Positions 8,550 to 18,961 are shown, counted from the first letter of the stretch. The stretch: 64,000 nt of DNA from an uncultured Holophagaceae bacterium (GCA_903937385.1 CAIZZF010000030.1:1-64000); one strand, 5' to 3'. Notes: generated from the sequence alone by a model not told the origin. Numbers and translations: made by a program.

Positions 8550-10139
8550 TCAGAGCTTGAAGGACCCCACCACCGCCCGAAGTCCCTCGGCCACCCGGGC
8601 GAGCTCGTCCGAGGTCTTGGCGATCTCCTGGACCGTGGAGGCCAGCTCGTGGGTGGCGGAGGCGTTCTGGGCGAGGCGGCCGGTGGTCTGTCCCATCATG
8701 GCCGCCACCTCCTGGCCCGTGCGCTCCTGGTCCCGCGACAGGCCGCCGATCTCCCGGATGCTCTCGGCCACACCGTCGATGCGCTCTCGGATCGTCGTGA
8801 GGCTGGCCAGGGTGCTGTCGACACCCTGCACGCCGCCCGCGACGGCCTCCTGGGTGCGCTGGATGAGCCCCTCGATCTCTCGGGCGGCCCCGCCGGAGCG
8901 CTCCGCCAGCTTCCGGACCTCCTCGGCCACCACGGCGAAGCCCTTGCCCTGGGCGCCGGCCTTGGCGGCCTCGATGGCGGCGTTCAGCGACAGCAGGTTC
9001 GTCTGGCGGGCGATCTCCTGGATGACGGTCACGGCGTTCACGATCTGGCCGGTGACCTGCTTGATATCGGCCATGCCCTGGGCGGTGCCCTGGCCGGCCT
9101 CGGCGCTCCGGCTGGTCTCCTGGACCGCCTCCTGGCTGCGGCTCTCTGCCTCCTGGGTGCGGGTGGCCACGCGGCCCGCGCTGCCGCCCAGGGCCAGCAG
9201 GGCCTCGGCGACGCCCTCGCCAGCCACCTTCAGGCCCTCACTCACCCCGGCGATCTCATTCACGGCCTGAGCCATCTCCTCGGCAGAGGCGGCGAGCTGG
9301 GTGCTGCCCGAGGCCACCCGCGCCGCGTATTCCGACACGTCCAGGACCGTCTTCCGCATGCTGCTGTTGTAGTCATTGAAGGCCTGGGCGGCCTGCCCGA
9401 CCTCGTCCTCCGAGGTTACCTCGATCTGGTGGGCGAGGTCGCTGTTGCGCAGGCCCTTCACCAGGTGGCGCAGCGGGCGGATCATCCGGCGGGACAGGCC
9501 CCGCGCCAGGAAGTACAGGAGCAGGGCGATGGCCAGGATGGCGGCCAGCATCGCGAGGGCGATGCCGCGGATCGCGCGGTCCACATCGTCCACGTAGATG
9601 CCGGTCCCCACGGTCCAGCCCCAGGGGGCAAAGGTTCGGACATAGCTCTGCTTGGGGAACAGGCCGGTCTTCCCCGGCTTGGGGAACTCATAGGCATGGA
9701 AGCCGCCGACCGGGTTCTGGGCCACGCGGTCCATGTCCCGGAAGAGCTTGGCGAAGGCCGGGTCACCCAGGTCATCGGTGAACTTGCCCGCCCAGTCCCG
9801 GCGGATGGCGTGGGTGACGATCCGGGGGCCCTGGGCCTGGATCCACAGGTAGTTCGTCTGGTCGTAGCGGAGGTTCTCGATGATCTCCTTGCCCCGGGCC
9901 TGGGCGGTCTCCAGGCTCCGTTTCCCCGCCTGGACCTGGGCTTCCTGCTCCTGGAGGAGGGTGATGGCCAGGTCCACCACCTGCTTCAGCCCGTCCTGCT
10001 TGGAGGCCAGCACGGATCGGTGGAGGGTCGGCAGCACGTAGGCCGCGAAAAACAGGACAAACAGGGCCACTGGCATGAGGCTGAGGGCCAGGACCTTGCC
10101 GGCGAGGGAGCGGAACCGGAAGCGGCTAGGGAGGTTCAT
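8550..10139 (-). CDS. Methyl-accepting chemotaxis protein with Cache sensor
   Basis: A chemoreceptor, 529 aa: a first membrane segment (about 14-35), a periplasmic single-Cache-type domain (about 40-190, with the typical NYLWIQ and PKPGKTGLFPKQSYV regions), a second membrane segment (about 192-215), a HAMP linker, and a cytoplasmic signalling domain whose hairpin tip reads EIARQTNLLSLNAAIEAAKAG. It should regulate CheA and the flagellar motor. Ligands of this Cache type are often small organic acids, but nothing here fixes the ligand. Divergent from hsp20 with a 17-bp palindrome in the shared promoter region. Confidence 0.93.
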   Translation of the reverse strand: MNLPSRFRFRSLAGKVLALSLMPVALFVLFFAAYVLPTLHRSVLASKQDGLKQVVDLAITLLQEQEAQVQAGKRSLETAQARGKEIIENLRYDQTNYLWIQAQGPRIVTHAIRRDWAGKFTDDLGDPAFAKLFRDMDRVAQNPVGGFHAYEFPKPGKTGLFPKQSYVRTFAPWGWTVGTGIYVDDVDRAIRGIALAMLAAILAIALLLYFLARGLSRRMIRPLRHLVKGLRNSDLAHQIEVTSEDEVGQAAQAFNDYNSSMRKTVLDVSEYAARVASGSTQLAASAEEMAQAVNEIAGVSEGLKVAGEGVAEALLALGGSAGRVATRTQEAESRSQEAVQETSRSAEAGQGTAQGMADIKQVTGQIVNAVTVIQEIARQTNLLSLNAAIEAAKAGAQGKGFAVVAEEVRKLAERSGGAAREIEGLIQRTQEAVAGGVQGVDSTLASLTTIRERIDGVAESIREIGGLSRDQERTGQEVAAMMGQTTGRLAQNASATHELASTVQEIAKTSDELARVAEGLRAVVGSFKL

Positions 10140-10223
10140 GAAGGCTCCAGGCAGTGCGAGTGAGAAGGCCTTTTCGTCTGCAGGGAGGGAAGCTTTACTT
10201 TAAGTAATATTGAAAACAGCAAA

Positions 10224-10240
10224 TAAGCAAAATTTGCTTA
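10224..10240. promoter_or_regulatory. 17-bp perfect palindrome between chemoreceptor and hsp20 genes
   Basis: TAAGCAAAATTTGCTTA: two 8-bp arms around one central base, in the 216-bp AT-richer region between divergent starts. For hsp20 it overlaps a possible -35 (TTGCTT, 10234-10239) with a weak -10 TGGATA 18 bp on. This looks like an operator; the regulator is unknown. No CIRCE element is present. Confidence 0.55.
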
Positions 10241-10355
10241 CAGGGCTTGACGTGAATTGGATAAGAACGAGATTTCTTCGGGGACCAGGTCCCGTTTTCG
10301 CCACCCGTGGGGAGGGCGAATCAGGGGGGCTGGGGCCCCCATCCAAGGAGGCGTT

Positions 10356-10817
10356 ATGACGATTCTTCGCACCCGCGCCCCTCAGGCGCTGCAGACCACG
10401 GCCGCGGCCTTGGAGCCCTTCCGGCTCATGCGCGACTTCATGCGCTGGGACCCGCTCCGGGACTATGACCTGGGAGGACCCGAGGTGGCCTTCATGCCCA
10501 GCTTTGACGTGAAGGAGACCCCGGATGCCTACCAATTCAAGGCCGACCTCCCCGGCATCATTGAGGCCGATCTTGAGATCAGTTTGGAAGGCACCCGCCT
10601 CACCGTGGCGGGCAAACGTGAGGACGAGATCCTCAAGGAAGGTGAGCGCACCCATCTGTCTGAGCGCAGCCATGGCCGGTTCAGCCGCACCTTCACCCTG
10701 CCCGAGGACGTAGAAGGGGAGAAGGTGGTGGCCGAGCTCCGCAATGGCGTGCTGACCCTGATGGTGCCCAAGCGGCCCGAGGTCCGGCCCCGCAAGATCA
10801 ACGTCAGTCTCGGGTGA
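10356..10817 (+). CDS. Hsp20/alpha-crystallin small heat-shock protein
   Basis: An ATP-independent holdase chaperone, 153 aa, with an alpha-crystallin domain from about residue 47 to 145 (FDVKETPDAYQFKADLPGI at its start, the conserved GVLTLMVPK near its end) and a short C-terminal tail. The ATG at 10356 is chosen for the AAGGAGG ahead of it; an in-frame longer form from 10257 would run through the leader. The leader has a GC-rich dyad (GGGGCC/GGCCCC) just ahead of the ribosome site, which could hide it in an RNA-thermometer manner; this is only suggestive. Confidence 0.93.
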   Translation: MTILRTRAPQALQTTAAALEPFRLMRDFMRWDPLRDYDLGGPEVAFMPSFDVKETPDAYQFKADLPGIIEADLEISLEGTRLTVAGKREDEILKEGERTHLSERSHGRFSRTFTLPEDVEGEKVVAELRNGVLTLMVPKRPEVRPRKINVSLG

Positions 10818-10867
10818 GTGTTCTCCGGGGGTTCCACGCTCCGCTGCCCTGCGCGAACACCCCCGGG

Positions 10868-10905
10868 CCCCCGCGCCCTGTCCCGGTCAAGCCGGGACTT
10901 GGCTT
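10868..10905. repeat. Intergenic repeat with hairpin, copy 1
   Basis: Contains CCCGCGCCCTGTCCCGG followed by a stem GTCCCGG-TCAAG-CCGGGAC (10880-10898) and TTGGCTTTG. A second copy lies at 40463-40503. It sits just after hsp20 and may also serve as its terminator, although the T-run is poor. Confidence 0.6.
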
Positions 10906-10950
10906 TGGCATCAGAGATGGGGGGCCCAGGAATCCCGGGGCCTCCTCCAA

Positions 10951-12132
10951 TCAGTTGTAGAAGTAGATCCTCGGCCCGAAGGTGCCGGTGATGGTGTCGT
11001 TGAGCCGCACCACGATGTCGCCGTCGGCGATCACAAGGTCGGGCTTGCCGTCGCCGTTCATGTCCGCGATGGCCACGCCCATGGGGCCGTAGCCGCCGGG
11101 GTAGTGGACCGCAGTCAGGAGGGTTCCCGCGGCGCTGGCGCTCTGGAGGAGGATTGAGACCGCGCCGGGAGAGCCGGGCAGCCCTTCGCAGGCCACGGCC
11201 ACATCAGGCCTGCCGTCGGCGTTGAGGTCGCCCACAGCCAGGGCCGTCGGGCGATACTCGGTGGTGTAGCTCACGGGCGCGGCGAAGACTCCGGGCGTGG
11301 TCTGGAGGAGGACACTGAGGCCCTGGGTGCCGGGTCCGGTCGCGGCCCCGTGGTTGGCGGTGAGCAGGTCGAGCTTGCCGTCACCGTTGAGGTCCGCGGC
11401 CTTGATGGCCACGGGCTGGATGCCGGTGGCGAAGTCCACGGCCGGGGCAAAGACGCCCGCGGCGGTCTGGAGCAGCACCGACACCGTGTTGGCGGCAGTG
11501 GCGACCGCGAGGTCCGCGCGGCCATTGCCGTCCAGGTCTGCCACCGCCACGGCCAGGGGATCGCCACCCACGGCATAGGTCACGGCTGCATTGAAGGTGC
11601 CGCCCGCGGCCTGGGTGAAGACGAGGACGCTGTTGGCGCCACTCGCCGCCACGACGATGTCCGCTCGGCCGTCGCCGTTGAGATCACCCACGGCCACGTC
11701 CAGGGGGCTTCGGCCCGGGGTGGCCAGTACCGTGGCCGCCAGGAAGTAGCCGGGTCGGGCGGGATCTGCCAGCCGCACGGAGACGGTCCTGTCCGCCGTG
11801 TTGGCGATCACCAGATCGGGGCGGCCGTCCCCGTTCACATCCGCCAGCACCAAGTTCGCCGGTCCGGCCCCGACGCCGAAGCGGACGGGCGCCGCGAAGA
11901 TCCCCTCGGGGCCCTGCCGCCGCGTGGAGACAAAGCCGGGCGTGGCGGTGCCCTCGAGCTCCGTGGACACCAGACCCAGGATGTCTTGCATCCCGTTGGC
12001 GTCGATGTCAGCCACCGCGATGGCGTTGACGAGGTAGGACGTGGAAGGGCCGAGGTGGAGGTCGGAGCTGGAGCACCCGAGCAGGGCGAGCATGCCAAGA
12101 GAACCAGACAGCAACACGAAACGGGAACGCAT
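10951..12132 (-). CDS. FG-GAP/VCBS repeat lipoprotein
   Basis: A 393-aa lipoprotein: signal peptide with lipobox LALLGC (lipidated Cys about residue 20), followed by about six to seven FG-GAP/VCBS repeats, each with a calcium-binding-like D-x-N-x-D-G-x-x-D loop (for example DLNGDGKLDLL, DVNGDGRPDLV). These form an integrin-alpha-like beta-propeller on the cell surface or in the periplasm, often for adhesion or carbohydrate binding. The start is ATG 12132, preceded by AAGGAGGTGCCC, rather than the GTG two codons earlier. No partner gene is evident. Confidence 0.88.
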   Translation of the reverse strand: MRSRFVLLSGSLGMLALLGCSSSDLHLGPSTSYLVNAIAVADIDANGMQDILGLVSTELEGTATPGFVSTRRQGPEGIFAAPVRFGVGAGPANLVLADVNGDGRPDLVIANTADRTVSVRLADPARPGYFLAATVLATPGRSPLDVAVGDLNGDGRADIVVAASGANSVLVFTQAAGGTFNAAVTYAVGGDPLAVAVADLDGNGRADLAVATAANTVSVLLQTAAGVFAPAVDFATGIQPVAIKAADLNGDGKLDLLTANHGAATGPGTQGLSVLLQTTPGVFAAPVSYTTEYRPTALAVGDLNADGRPDVAVACEGLPGSPGAVSILLQSASAAGTLLTAVHYPGGYGPMGVAIADMNGDGKPDLVIADGDIVVRLNDTITGTFGPRIYFYN

Positions 12133-12220
12133 GGGCACCTCCTTGAGTCTGTCCAGACAAGGATGGAAGGAAGGCCGGAGCCCCGCAAGGGGCGGGGGGG
12201 GTGGCTGCGAACCGGACCCC

Positions 12221-13603
12221 TCAGGGCGTGCGGGTCCGCTCCAGCAAGTGGCCGACGCCGTGGGCGTAGTAGCCCAGGAGGGGGGCCTTGGGGGGCGGCA
12301 GCACCAGGCGCCCGTCCACGGACAGGAGGATGCGCCGCAGGGTCAGCACCCGCAGGCCCACCTCGAAGGTGCGCTGGAAGGACCCCCGGGGCAGGTGCAG
12401 GGGCAGGCCCAGCTCCTGGGCCCGGGCCAGGGTCTCCAGCACCTGGTCGCGGAAGGGGGCGCGGCCCGGCGCCTCGCCGCCCAGCTCCCGGTAGACCCAG
12501 GCCACCACGGCCACGGGGGTGATGGGGACCTCGTTCCCCACGGCCTGCAGCAGGTTCGCCGCGAAGGCCTCCAGGAGGGGTCGGCGGGCCTCCCAGTCCA
12601 GGTCGCGCAGGTCGGCCCCCCCCAGGGCCGTGGCGGCGTGGATGGGGGTGCCGAAGTTGGCCACCGCGTAGCCGAAGCGGTGGAAGCGGCGGGTGGCGCC
12701 CCGCCAGACCAGGCCCAGCAGCCAGAGGGAGGTGCGCCGCAGCAGGGCCAGGGGCCCGCGCTTGGGCTTGCCGAGACCCTCCCGCACCAGGTTGCTGTCC
12801 TCCACCACGCGGTCGTAGTTGATGCCCACGGGGATGAAGACCAGGTCCTTGGCCCCGGCCCGCAGCATGTAGTCCAACAGGCCCAGCTTCGGGGCCTGGA
12901 GCCGCCCGTCCCGGCTGAGGCCGCCCTCCAGGAAGATGCCCTGGGTGGTGCCCTGGGCCACGGTGCGCTGCACGTAGCGCTCCAGCACCGCATGGTAGAG
13001 CGGATCCCTGAACCGGCGCCGCACGAAGAAGGAGCCGAAGCTGCGGAAGAGCTTCTCGAGGGGCCAGACCCGGGCCCACTCGCCCACCGCGTAGGAGATG
13101 GAGACCCGGTTGGACAGCAGGAAGGCCACCAGCAGGTAGTCCGCGTTGCTGCGGTGGTTCATGACGTAGACCACGGAGGCGTCGCGGGGGATGCGATTCA
13201 GCGCGGCCTCGGCGCTGCGGCCGATGCGCACCCGGTAGCAGGTGCGCAGCAGCCAGCCTGCCAGCCGCTTGCCGTAGCGGTAGGTGGTGATGAGGTTGAA
13301 GCTGGGGATGATCTCGTCCAGGTAGAGGCTCACGTCCGCCAGCAGGCTGGCCTCCTCCCGGCCAGTCACCTGGGCCAGGGCCGTCACCCGCTCGCGCAGG
13401 TCGGCGTCCGCCAGCAGCTCCGCCTTCATCCGCTGCTTGCGGGTGACCGTGACGGGGTTGAGGCGGAAGCCCAGCTCCCGTCGGGTGCGCAGCGCATGGC
13501 GCCAGGCCCAGCGCCGGAACCAGCGCTTCCCGAAACGCCCGAGGAGCGCCAGGAACCCAAGACCCCCCACCGCGAGGGCCAGCCACATGAGTTTGGGAGT
13601 CAT
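12221..13603 (-). CDS. PlsB-like glycerol-3-phosphate acyltransferase family protein
   Basis: A membrane acyltransferase of the PlsB/PlsC superfamily, 460 aa, with an N-terminal membrane segment (about 4-22). Motif I is NHRSNADYLL (H-x4-D catalytic pair, about residue 151), then FFVRRRFRDPLY as motif II and FLEGGLSRDGRL as the substrate-binding motif III. The long form with FLEGG resembles PlsB rather than PlsC, but it is much shorter than E. coli PlsB (about 800 aa). The likely reaction is acyl transfer to glycerol-3-phosphate or a related acceptor in phospholipid or storage-lipid synthesis. It follows the exporter genes at 36 bp. Confidence 0.82.
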   Translation of the reverse strand: MTPKLMWLALAVGGLGFLALLGRFGKRWFRRWAWRHALRTRRELGFRLNPVTVTRKQRMKAELLADADLRERVTALAQVTGREEASLLADVSLYLDEIIPSFNLITTYRYGKRLAGWLLRTCYRVRIGRSAEAALNRIPRDASVVYVMNHRSNADYLLVAFLLSNRVSISYAVGEWARVWPLEKLFRSFGSFFVRRRFRDPLYHAVLERYVQRTVAQGTTQGIFLEGGLSRDGRLQAPKLGLLDYMLRAGAKDLVFIPVGINYDRVVEDSNLVREGLGKPKRGPLALLRRTSLWLLGLVWRGATRRFHRFGYAVANFGTPIHAATALGGADLRDLDWEARRPLLEAFAANLLQAVGNEVPITPVAVVAWVYRELGGEAPGRAPFRDQVLETLARAQELGLPLHLPRGSFQRTFEVGLRVLTLRRILLSVDGRLVLPPPKAPLLGYYAHGVGHLLERTRTP

Positions 13604-13639
13604 GCGCCGAGTATGGACCGGTCCTGCACCATCGTGCAG

Positions 13640-14862
<1,223 letters not shown>

Positions 14863-14863
<1 letters not shown>

Positions 14864-16122
14864 CACGGCTGGGCGCCCTTCTTCTTCTTGGCATCCTGCT
14901 CGAGCTGGGTGTCGGACTTCAGCTTCAGCTTCACCGAGGCCCGGTCCTTCATCTCCTTGAGCTTGCGGATGGGGCCCGTGAGCACCTTCTCGCCCTCGGT
15001 CAGGCCCTCCTTCACCTCGTAGTGGTTGGTGTTGGCGATGCCGGTCTTGATGGTCCGTTCCGAGGCCCGGCCGTCCTTGTGGACCATGACGATGCTGCGG
15101 GTCTCGGGGCTGAGGAGCCCCTTCTTCTGGGCGTCCTCCAGGGTGCCTTCCCGCTCCAGCACGGACTGGAGGGGTACCCGGAGGACATTCTTGGCTTCTG
15201 CGGTGAGCACCACGGCCCGGGCGCTCATGCCGGGACGCAGGCGGTCGATGCTCTCGGCGCCCATGTCCAGGGCCACCTTGATCTTGTACATGTTGGAGTC
15301 CTGGCCGATCTTCTCGGCGGCAGTGGCGATCTCCCGGACCTTGCCCTGGAAGACCTTGCCCGGGAAGGACTCCACCGTGACCTGGGCCGGCTGCTGCAGC
15401 TTGAGGCGCACGACTTCGCTTTCGTTGACCTTGATCTCGGCGATGAGGTCGCTCATGTCAGAGATCACCATCAGCACCGCGCCCGGCAGGTTGCTCATGC
15501 CGGGGATGGCGGTCTCGCCCTTCTCGGCCTTGAGCCCCGTGACCCGGCCCGGGATGGGCGCCACCAGCACGGACTTGCTGAGGGCATCGCGCATGGCCGC
15601 CACGTTCGCCTGGCCCTGCTGGACAGCGGTCTGGGCGGTCTGGAAGCTGAACTCGGCGCTGTCCCGGTTGAGCCGGGCCTGGCGGAAGTCCTCTTCGGAG
15701 ATGAGGCCCTGGCCATGGAGGGAATCCAGCCGCCGGAAGGTGTCGCGGGCCTTGGCCTGGGTGCCCTCCAGCCGCGCGGCGTCCTTGGTCTGGCCGGCCA
15801 GCGCCGCCTCGGCCTGGATGAGCCCCTGCTTGAGGCGCTCCTGGTCGATGGTCACAAGCAGGTCGCCGGCCTTCACGTTCTGACCGTCCTTGACGTGGAG
15901 GGCCTTGATCTCACCCATGACCGAGGTGCCGACATTGACGCGGGTCATGGCCTGGATCTCGCCGCTGGCCACGATGGTCTCGCGGATGTCGCCCCGCCCG
16001 AGGGTGTCCCAGGCGAAGGCGCTGTCCTCGTCCCGGGCCCCGCCGAAGGCCACGCCGAGGCCGATGAGGACGACCAGCGCGACGGCACCGCCGATGACAA
16101 GCTTCGTATTCCGGGAGGCCAT
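14863..16122 (-). CDS. MacA-like periplasmic adaptor (membrane fusion protein)
   Basis: A 419-aa HlyD/MacA-family adaptor: N-terminal anchor (about 8-28), a lipoyl/barrel-sandwich half (VMGEIKALHVKDGQNVKAGD), a coiled-coil hairpin (about 100-185), the second lipoyl half, then a beta-barrel and membrane-proximal domain. It should link the inner-membrane permease gene that follows to an outer-membrane channel for export of a lipid, peptide or toxin. It overlaps the permease by one base and directly abuts the Yip1 gene upstream, so the three form one operon. The basic C terminus is rich in lysine. Confidence 0.88.
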
Positions 16123-16863
16123 CTACTTGGCCCCGAGCAGGCGCATGCCGATGGCGCAGGCCATGGGCACAAGGACGGCCAGCAGCGCGCCGGCGGTCTT
16201 GACGCGGACCAGGTAGCGCAGGGCCAGGAAGGCCAGCGCGGCCTCGGCGAAGTAGAAGAGGTCCAGGGCATAGTACAGGGCTTGCAGCTTGATGCTGTCC
16301 ACGTGCAGGAAGTAGCCCAGGGAGGTCGGGGCCACTTTGTCCGGGGTGAGGCCGCCGATGGGGCGCACCAGACAGATCACGGCGATGAGCAGCATGTGGG
16401 GCAGCTTCACCAGGCCGGGCACGATGGCGGCGCTGAGGGCCTGCAGGTAGCTGGGGGCTTCGGCCTCGGGCAGGGCCTTGCCGATCAGCCAGTAGAAGAG
16501 GGCCACCAGCGCCATGGCCGCGGGGGTGATGAACAGGACGCCGAGGATGCCGAAGGGCAGGATGAACTTCTTCTGCATGTCGATGACCATGTCGATCTGC
16601 GCGGCCTGGATCTGCGGATTGCGCTCCAGGATGGGGCGGAGCATCTCGTCCACGTCCACCTTGAGCCCCCAGATCACCGTGATGACCAGGGAGGCCACCA
16701 TGATCACGCCCAGGGCCCAGCCCCAGCTGGGTGCCTGGTTGAGGCGGCGGAACAGGTCCACGGGAGCCGTGAACACGCCGACGAGCTGGTCCAGCAGGCC
16801 CGGCGCCTGGGGTCGCGGCGCCTCGGGCTGCTCGCCGTACAGGGAGGAAGGCTGTTCACTCAT
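16123..16863 (-). CDS. Yip1-domain membrane protein
   Basis: A 246-aa multi-spanning protein of the Yip1 family: a proline-rich cytoplasmic N terminus, then about five hydrophobic helices. The conserved start of the domain reads FTAPVDLFRRLNQAPSWGWAL. Function in bacteria is unknown. Its stop codon lies directly against the start of the MacA-like gene, so it is probably the first gene of the exporter operon. The start has AGAGGTCC as ribosome site. A second Yip1 gene lies at 42600-43334. Confidence 0.82.
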   Translation of the reverse strand: MSEQPSSLYGEQPEAPRPQAPGLLDQLVGVFTAPVDLFRRLNQAPSWGWALGVIMVASLVITVIWGLKVDVDEMLRPILERNPQIQAAQIDMVIDMQKKFILPFGILGVLFITPAAMALVALFYWLIGKALPEAEAPSYLQALSAAIVPGLVKLPHMLLIAVICLVRPIGGLTPDKVAPTSLGYFLHVDSIKLQALYYALDLFYFAEAALAFLALRYLVRVKTAGALLAVLVPMACAIGMRLLGAK

Positions 16864-16991
16864 GGCAAGGACCTCTCAGACAACGAGCCAACTTTAACGC
16901 ACCTGCGGGACCCGGGCCAGGACAGGCGCGGCGTCGCCCCTGGCTGCCGGTGCTACATTGAGGGCTCTATACCGCCCAGGAGTCCCATCCC

Positions 16992-17855
16992 ATGTCCGCC
17001 CTGGATCGCCTCGCGGAGCGCCAGCTGGTGGTGGTGACAGGGAAGGGCGGGGTCGGCAAGACCACCCTCGCCTCGCTGCTGGGTCGCCTCCTGGCCGCGC
17101 GGGGCCGGCGGGTGCTCCTGCTGGAGGTGGACCCGCGGGAGAGCCTCCATCAGGCGCTGGGGACCGAACCCTCAGGCGGCAAAATCGTTCCGGCAGGTCC
17201 GGGCCTCTGGCTCCATAACCTCCAGCCCGCGGCAGTCATCGAGGGCCTGGTCCACGAGAAGGTTCCCCTCGACTACCTGGCCCGGAGGATCGTGGAGAGC
17301 CCCGCCTTCCACCACTTCGTGGAGGGGGCTCCGGGCCTGAAGGAGACAGCCCTGCTGGGCTATGCCTATCGGACCCTGCACCACGGCCGGCGGCCCCGCG
17401 CCGACCTGGTGATCCTGGATGCCCCCGCCACGGGGCATGGTGCCACCCTGCTCGCCGCGCCGGGGCTGCTGGCCCAGGCGGCGCAGGGCGGCCAGCTGGG
17501 GGACATGGCTGCGGACCTGGCGGCCTTCCTGGCGGACCCCACCCGCTGCGCGGTGGCCCTCGCCACCCTGGCCGAGGAGATGCCCATCCAGGAGACGCTG
17601 GAGCTCCTGGAGGTGCTGGAGGCCAGGCTGGGCCTGCGCCCCGATCTGGTGGTGGCGAACGGGCTGTACCCCGTGCCTCCGGAGGGTCCCGGCCTGGAGC
17701 TGCTGAAGACCCGTCACCGCCTGAACCAGGCGGAACTGGCTCGGCTCAGGGCTGCCTGGAAGGGGCCGCTGGTGTCGCTGCCCCTCCTCCCGCTGGACCG
17801 GGGACCGGCGCTGATCGACCGGCTGGCCCAGGTCTTCCTGCAGGAGGACCCATGA
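16992..17855 (+). CDS. ArsA/Get3-family ATPase, subunit A (signature lysine present)
   Basis: A 287-aa SIMIBI-class ATPase. The deviant Walker A is GKGGVGKTT at residues 17-25, with the signature Lys18 that reaches across the dimer in Get3/ArsA. The A' region reads LLLEVDPRES and the switch-II-like segment DAPATGHG, matching the family DxxPTGHT. No arsenite-binding cysteine set or ars genes are seen, so arsenic transport is unlikely. It overlaps the next gene by ATGA; the two probably form a heterodimer, like the paired ArsA-like ATPases of actinobacteria. Short for the family (about 300-330). Confidence 0.88.
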   Translation: MSALDRLAERQLVVVTGKGGVGKTTLASLLGRLLAARGRRVLLLEVDPRESLHQALGTEPSGGKIVPAGPGLWLHNLQPAAVIEGLVHEKVPLDYLARRIVESPAFHHFVEGAPGLKETALLGYAYRTLHHGRRPRADLVILDAPATGHGATLLAAPGLLAQAAQGGQLGDMAADLAAFLADPTRCAVALATLAEEMPIQETLELLEVLEARLGLRPDLVVANGLYPVPPEGPGLELLKTRHRLNQAELARLRAAWKGPLVSLPLLPLDRGPALIDRLAQVFLQEDP

Positions 17856-18898
17856 GCGCTGGGGTGCTCTCGGGCGACCTCCTCGTGGTGGTGGGCGCCG
17901 GCGGCGTGGGCAAGACCACCCTGGCGGCGGCCCTGGCCCTGGGGTCGGCCAAGCAGGGGCGGCGCACCCTGGTGATGACCTTCGACCCCTCCCTGCGCCT
18001 CAAGGATGCCCTCGGCGTGGGTGAGGCGGCCCTGGACGAACCCATCCCGGTGCCCGGCGTGGCGCCCGGTCACCTGGATGCAGCCCTCCTGGATGCGAAG
18101 CGCACCTTCGACCGCCTCATCCACACCTATGCCCCCGATGCCGCGGCCGCGGAGCGGATCTTCTCCAACCAGTTCTACCGGGACATGGCCGGGAACCTGG
18201 CGGGCATCCTGGAATACATGGCCATGGAGCGGCTCTTCGAGATGCGGGCCTCGGGTCGGTACGACCGGATCATCCTGGACACGCCGCCCACCCGCCAGGC
18301 CATGGACTTCCTTCAGGCGCCCGAGCGGATGATGCACCTGGTGAACAACCGGGCCATCCGGTTCGCCATGGATCCCTGGTGGGACCGGAAGGGCGGGAAG
18401 AACCTGGGCTACCGCCTCGCGGCCATGGGGGCCATGGAACTGTCGGACCGCCTCGTCGGCCGCCGCTTCCTGCTGGACGTGGTCGAGTTCATCCGGGCCT
18501 TCGCGCCGCTCTTCGAGGGCTTCCGCCAGCGGGCCGAGGAGGTCCAGGCCCTCCTCCTGGCGCCGGAAACCCGCTTCCTGCTGGTGGCGGGGCCAGGCCC
18601 TGACCGGGTGCCCGATGCGATGTTCTTTCTGCGCAAGCTGCAGGAGACCGGCCACGGGCTCGGCCCCGTCCTGGTGAACCAGCTCCACCCGAAGCCGGAG
18701 CCCGGCGCGGGCCGGGGGCCGGGCGCGGAGCTGCTGCGCTTCCTGGCGGCCCGGGACCGGCGCGGCCTGGAGCTCCTGCGGAGCCTCCTCCCGGGCCCCC
18801 AGGAGATCCTCCCCGTGCCCCTGGAGCCCAATCCACCCGGGAATCTGGAGGAGCTGGGCCAGCTTTTCAAGAATATGATTAATACAAAATCTTTATAA
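17852..18898 (+). CDS. ArsA/Get3-family ATPase, subunit B (signature lysine absent)
   Basis: A 348-aa partner of the preceding ATPase. Its P-loop is GAGGVGKTT at residues 15-23: the catalytic P-loop lysine remains, but the signature lysine is alanine. The next motifs read MTFDPSLRL and DTPPTRQAMDFL, so the TGH of the usual PTGHT segment is also changed. This asymmetry suggests a heterodimer in which only one half has the full cross-dimer lysine. It is translationally coupled to subunit A (4-bp overlap, GGAGGACCC ribosome site). The AT-rich 3' end carries a likely promoter for phaR. Confidence 0.88.
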   Translation: MSAGVLSGDLLVVVGAGGVGKTTLAAALALGSAKQGRRTLVMTFDPSLRLKDALGVGEAALDEPIPVPGVAPGHLDAALLDAKRTFDRLIHTYAPDAAAAERIFSNQFYRDMAGNLAGILEYMAMERLFEMRASGRYDRIILDTPPTRQAMDFLQAPERMMHLVNNRAIRFAMDPWWDRKGGKNLGYRLAAMGAMELSDRLVGRRFLLDVVEFIRAFAPLFEGFRQRAEEVQALLLAPETRFLLVAGPGPDRVPDAMFFLRKLQETGHGLGPVLVNQLHPKPEPGAGRGPGAELLRFLAARDRRGLELLRSLLPGPQEILPVPLEPNPPGNLEELGQLFKNMINTKSL

Positions 18899-18899
18899 T
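18894..18899 (+). promoter_or_regulatory. Consensus -10 element ahead of phaR
   Basis: A perfect TATAAT in an AT-rich pocket overlapping the stop of the upstream ATPase gene. No convincing -35 is seen at 16-18 bp. Transcription would start near 18906, upstream of both palindromes, so a bound repressor would block initiation or elongation. Confidence 0.45.
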
Positions 18900-18915
18900 C
18901 ATTACTTAAGAAAAA

Positions 18916-18961
18916 TACCGCAATGCGGTAATTTTCTCTGGCGCCTTTGCCGCAATGCGGT
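18916..18961. promoter_or_regulatory. Two palindromic operators ahead of phaR
   Basis: Site 1 is TACCGCAATGCGGTA (18916-18930), a perfect 7-bp dyad around one base. Site 2 is CCGCAATGCGG (18950-18960), with the same core. Their centres are 32 bp apart, about three helical turns, so two dimers would bind the same face. PhaR proteins repress their own and phasin promoters through TGC/GCA-containing dyads, so these are probably PhaR autoregulatory sites. Confidence 0.65.

Noticed and set aside
13624-13639. CTGCAC-CATC-GTGCAG hairpin between two codirectional genes
   Set aside because: Only a 6-bp stem, no T-run, and the gap is only 36 bp; not convincing as a terminator or operator.
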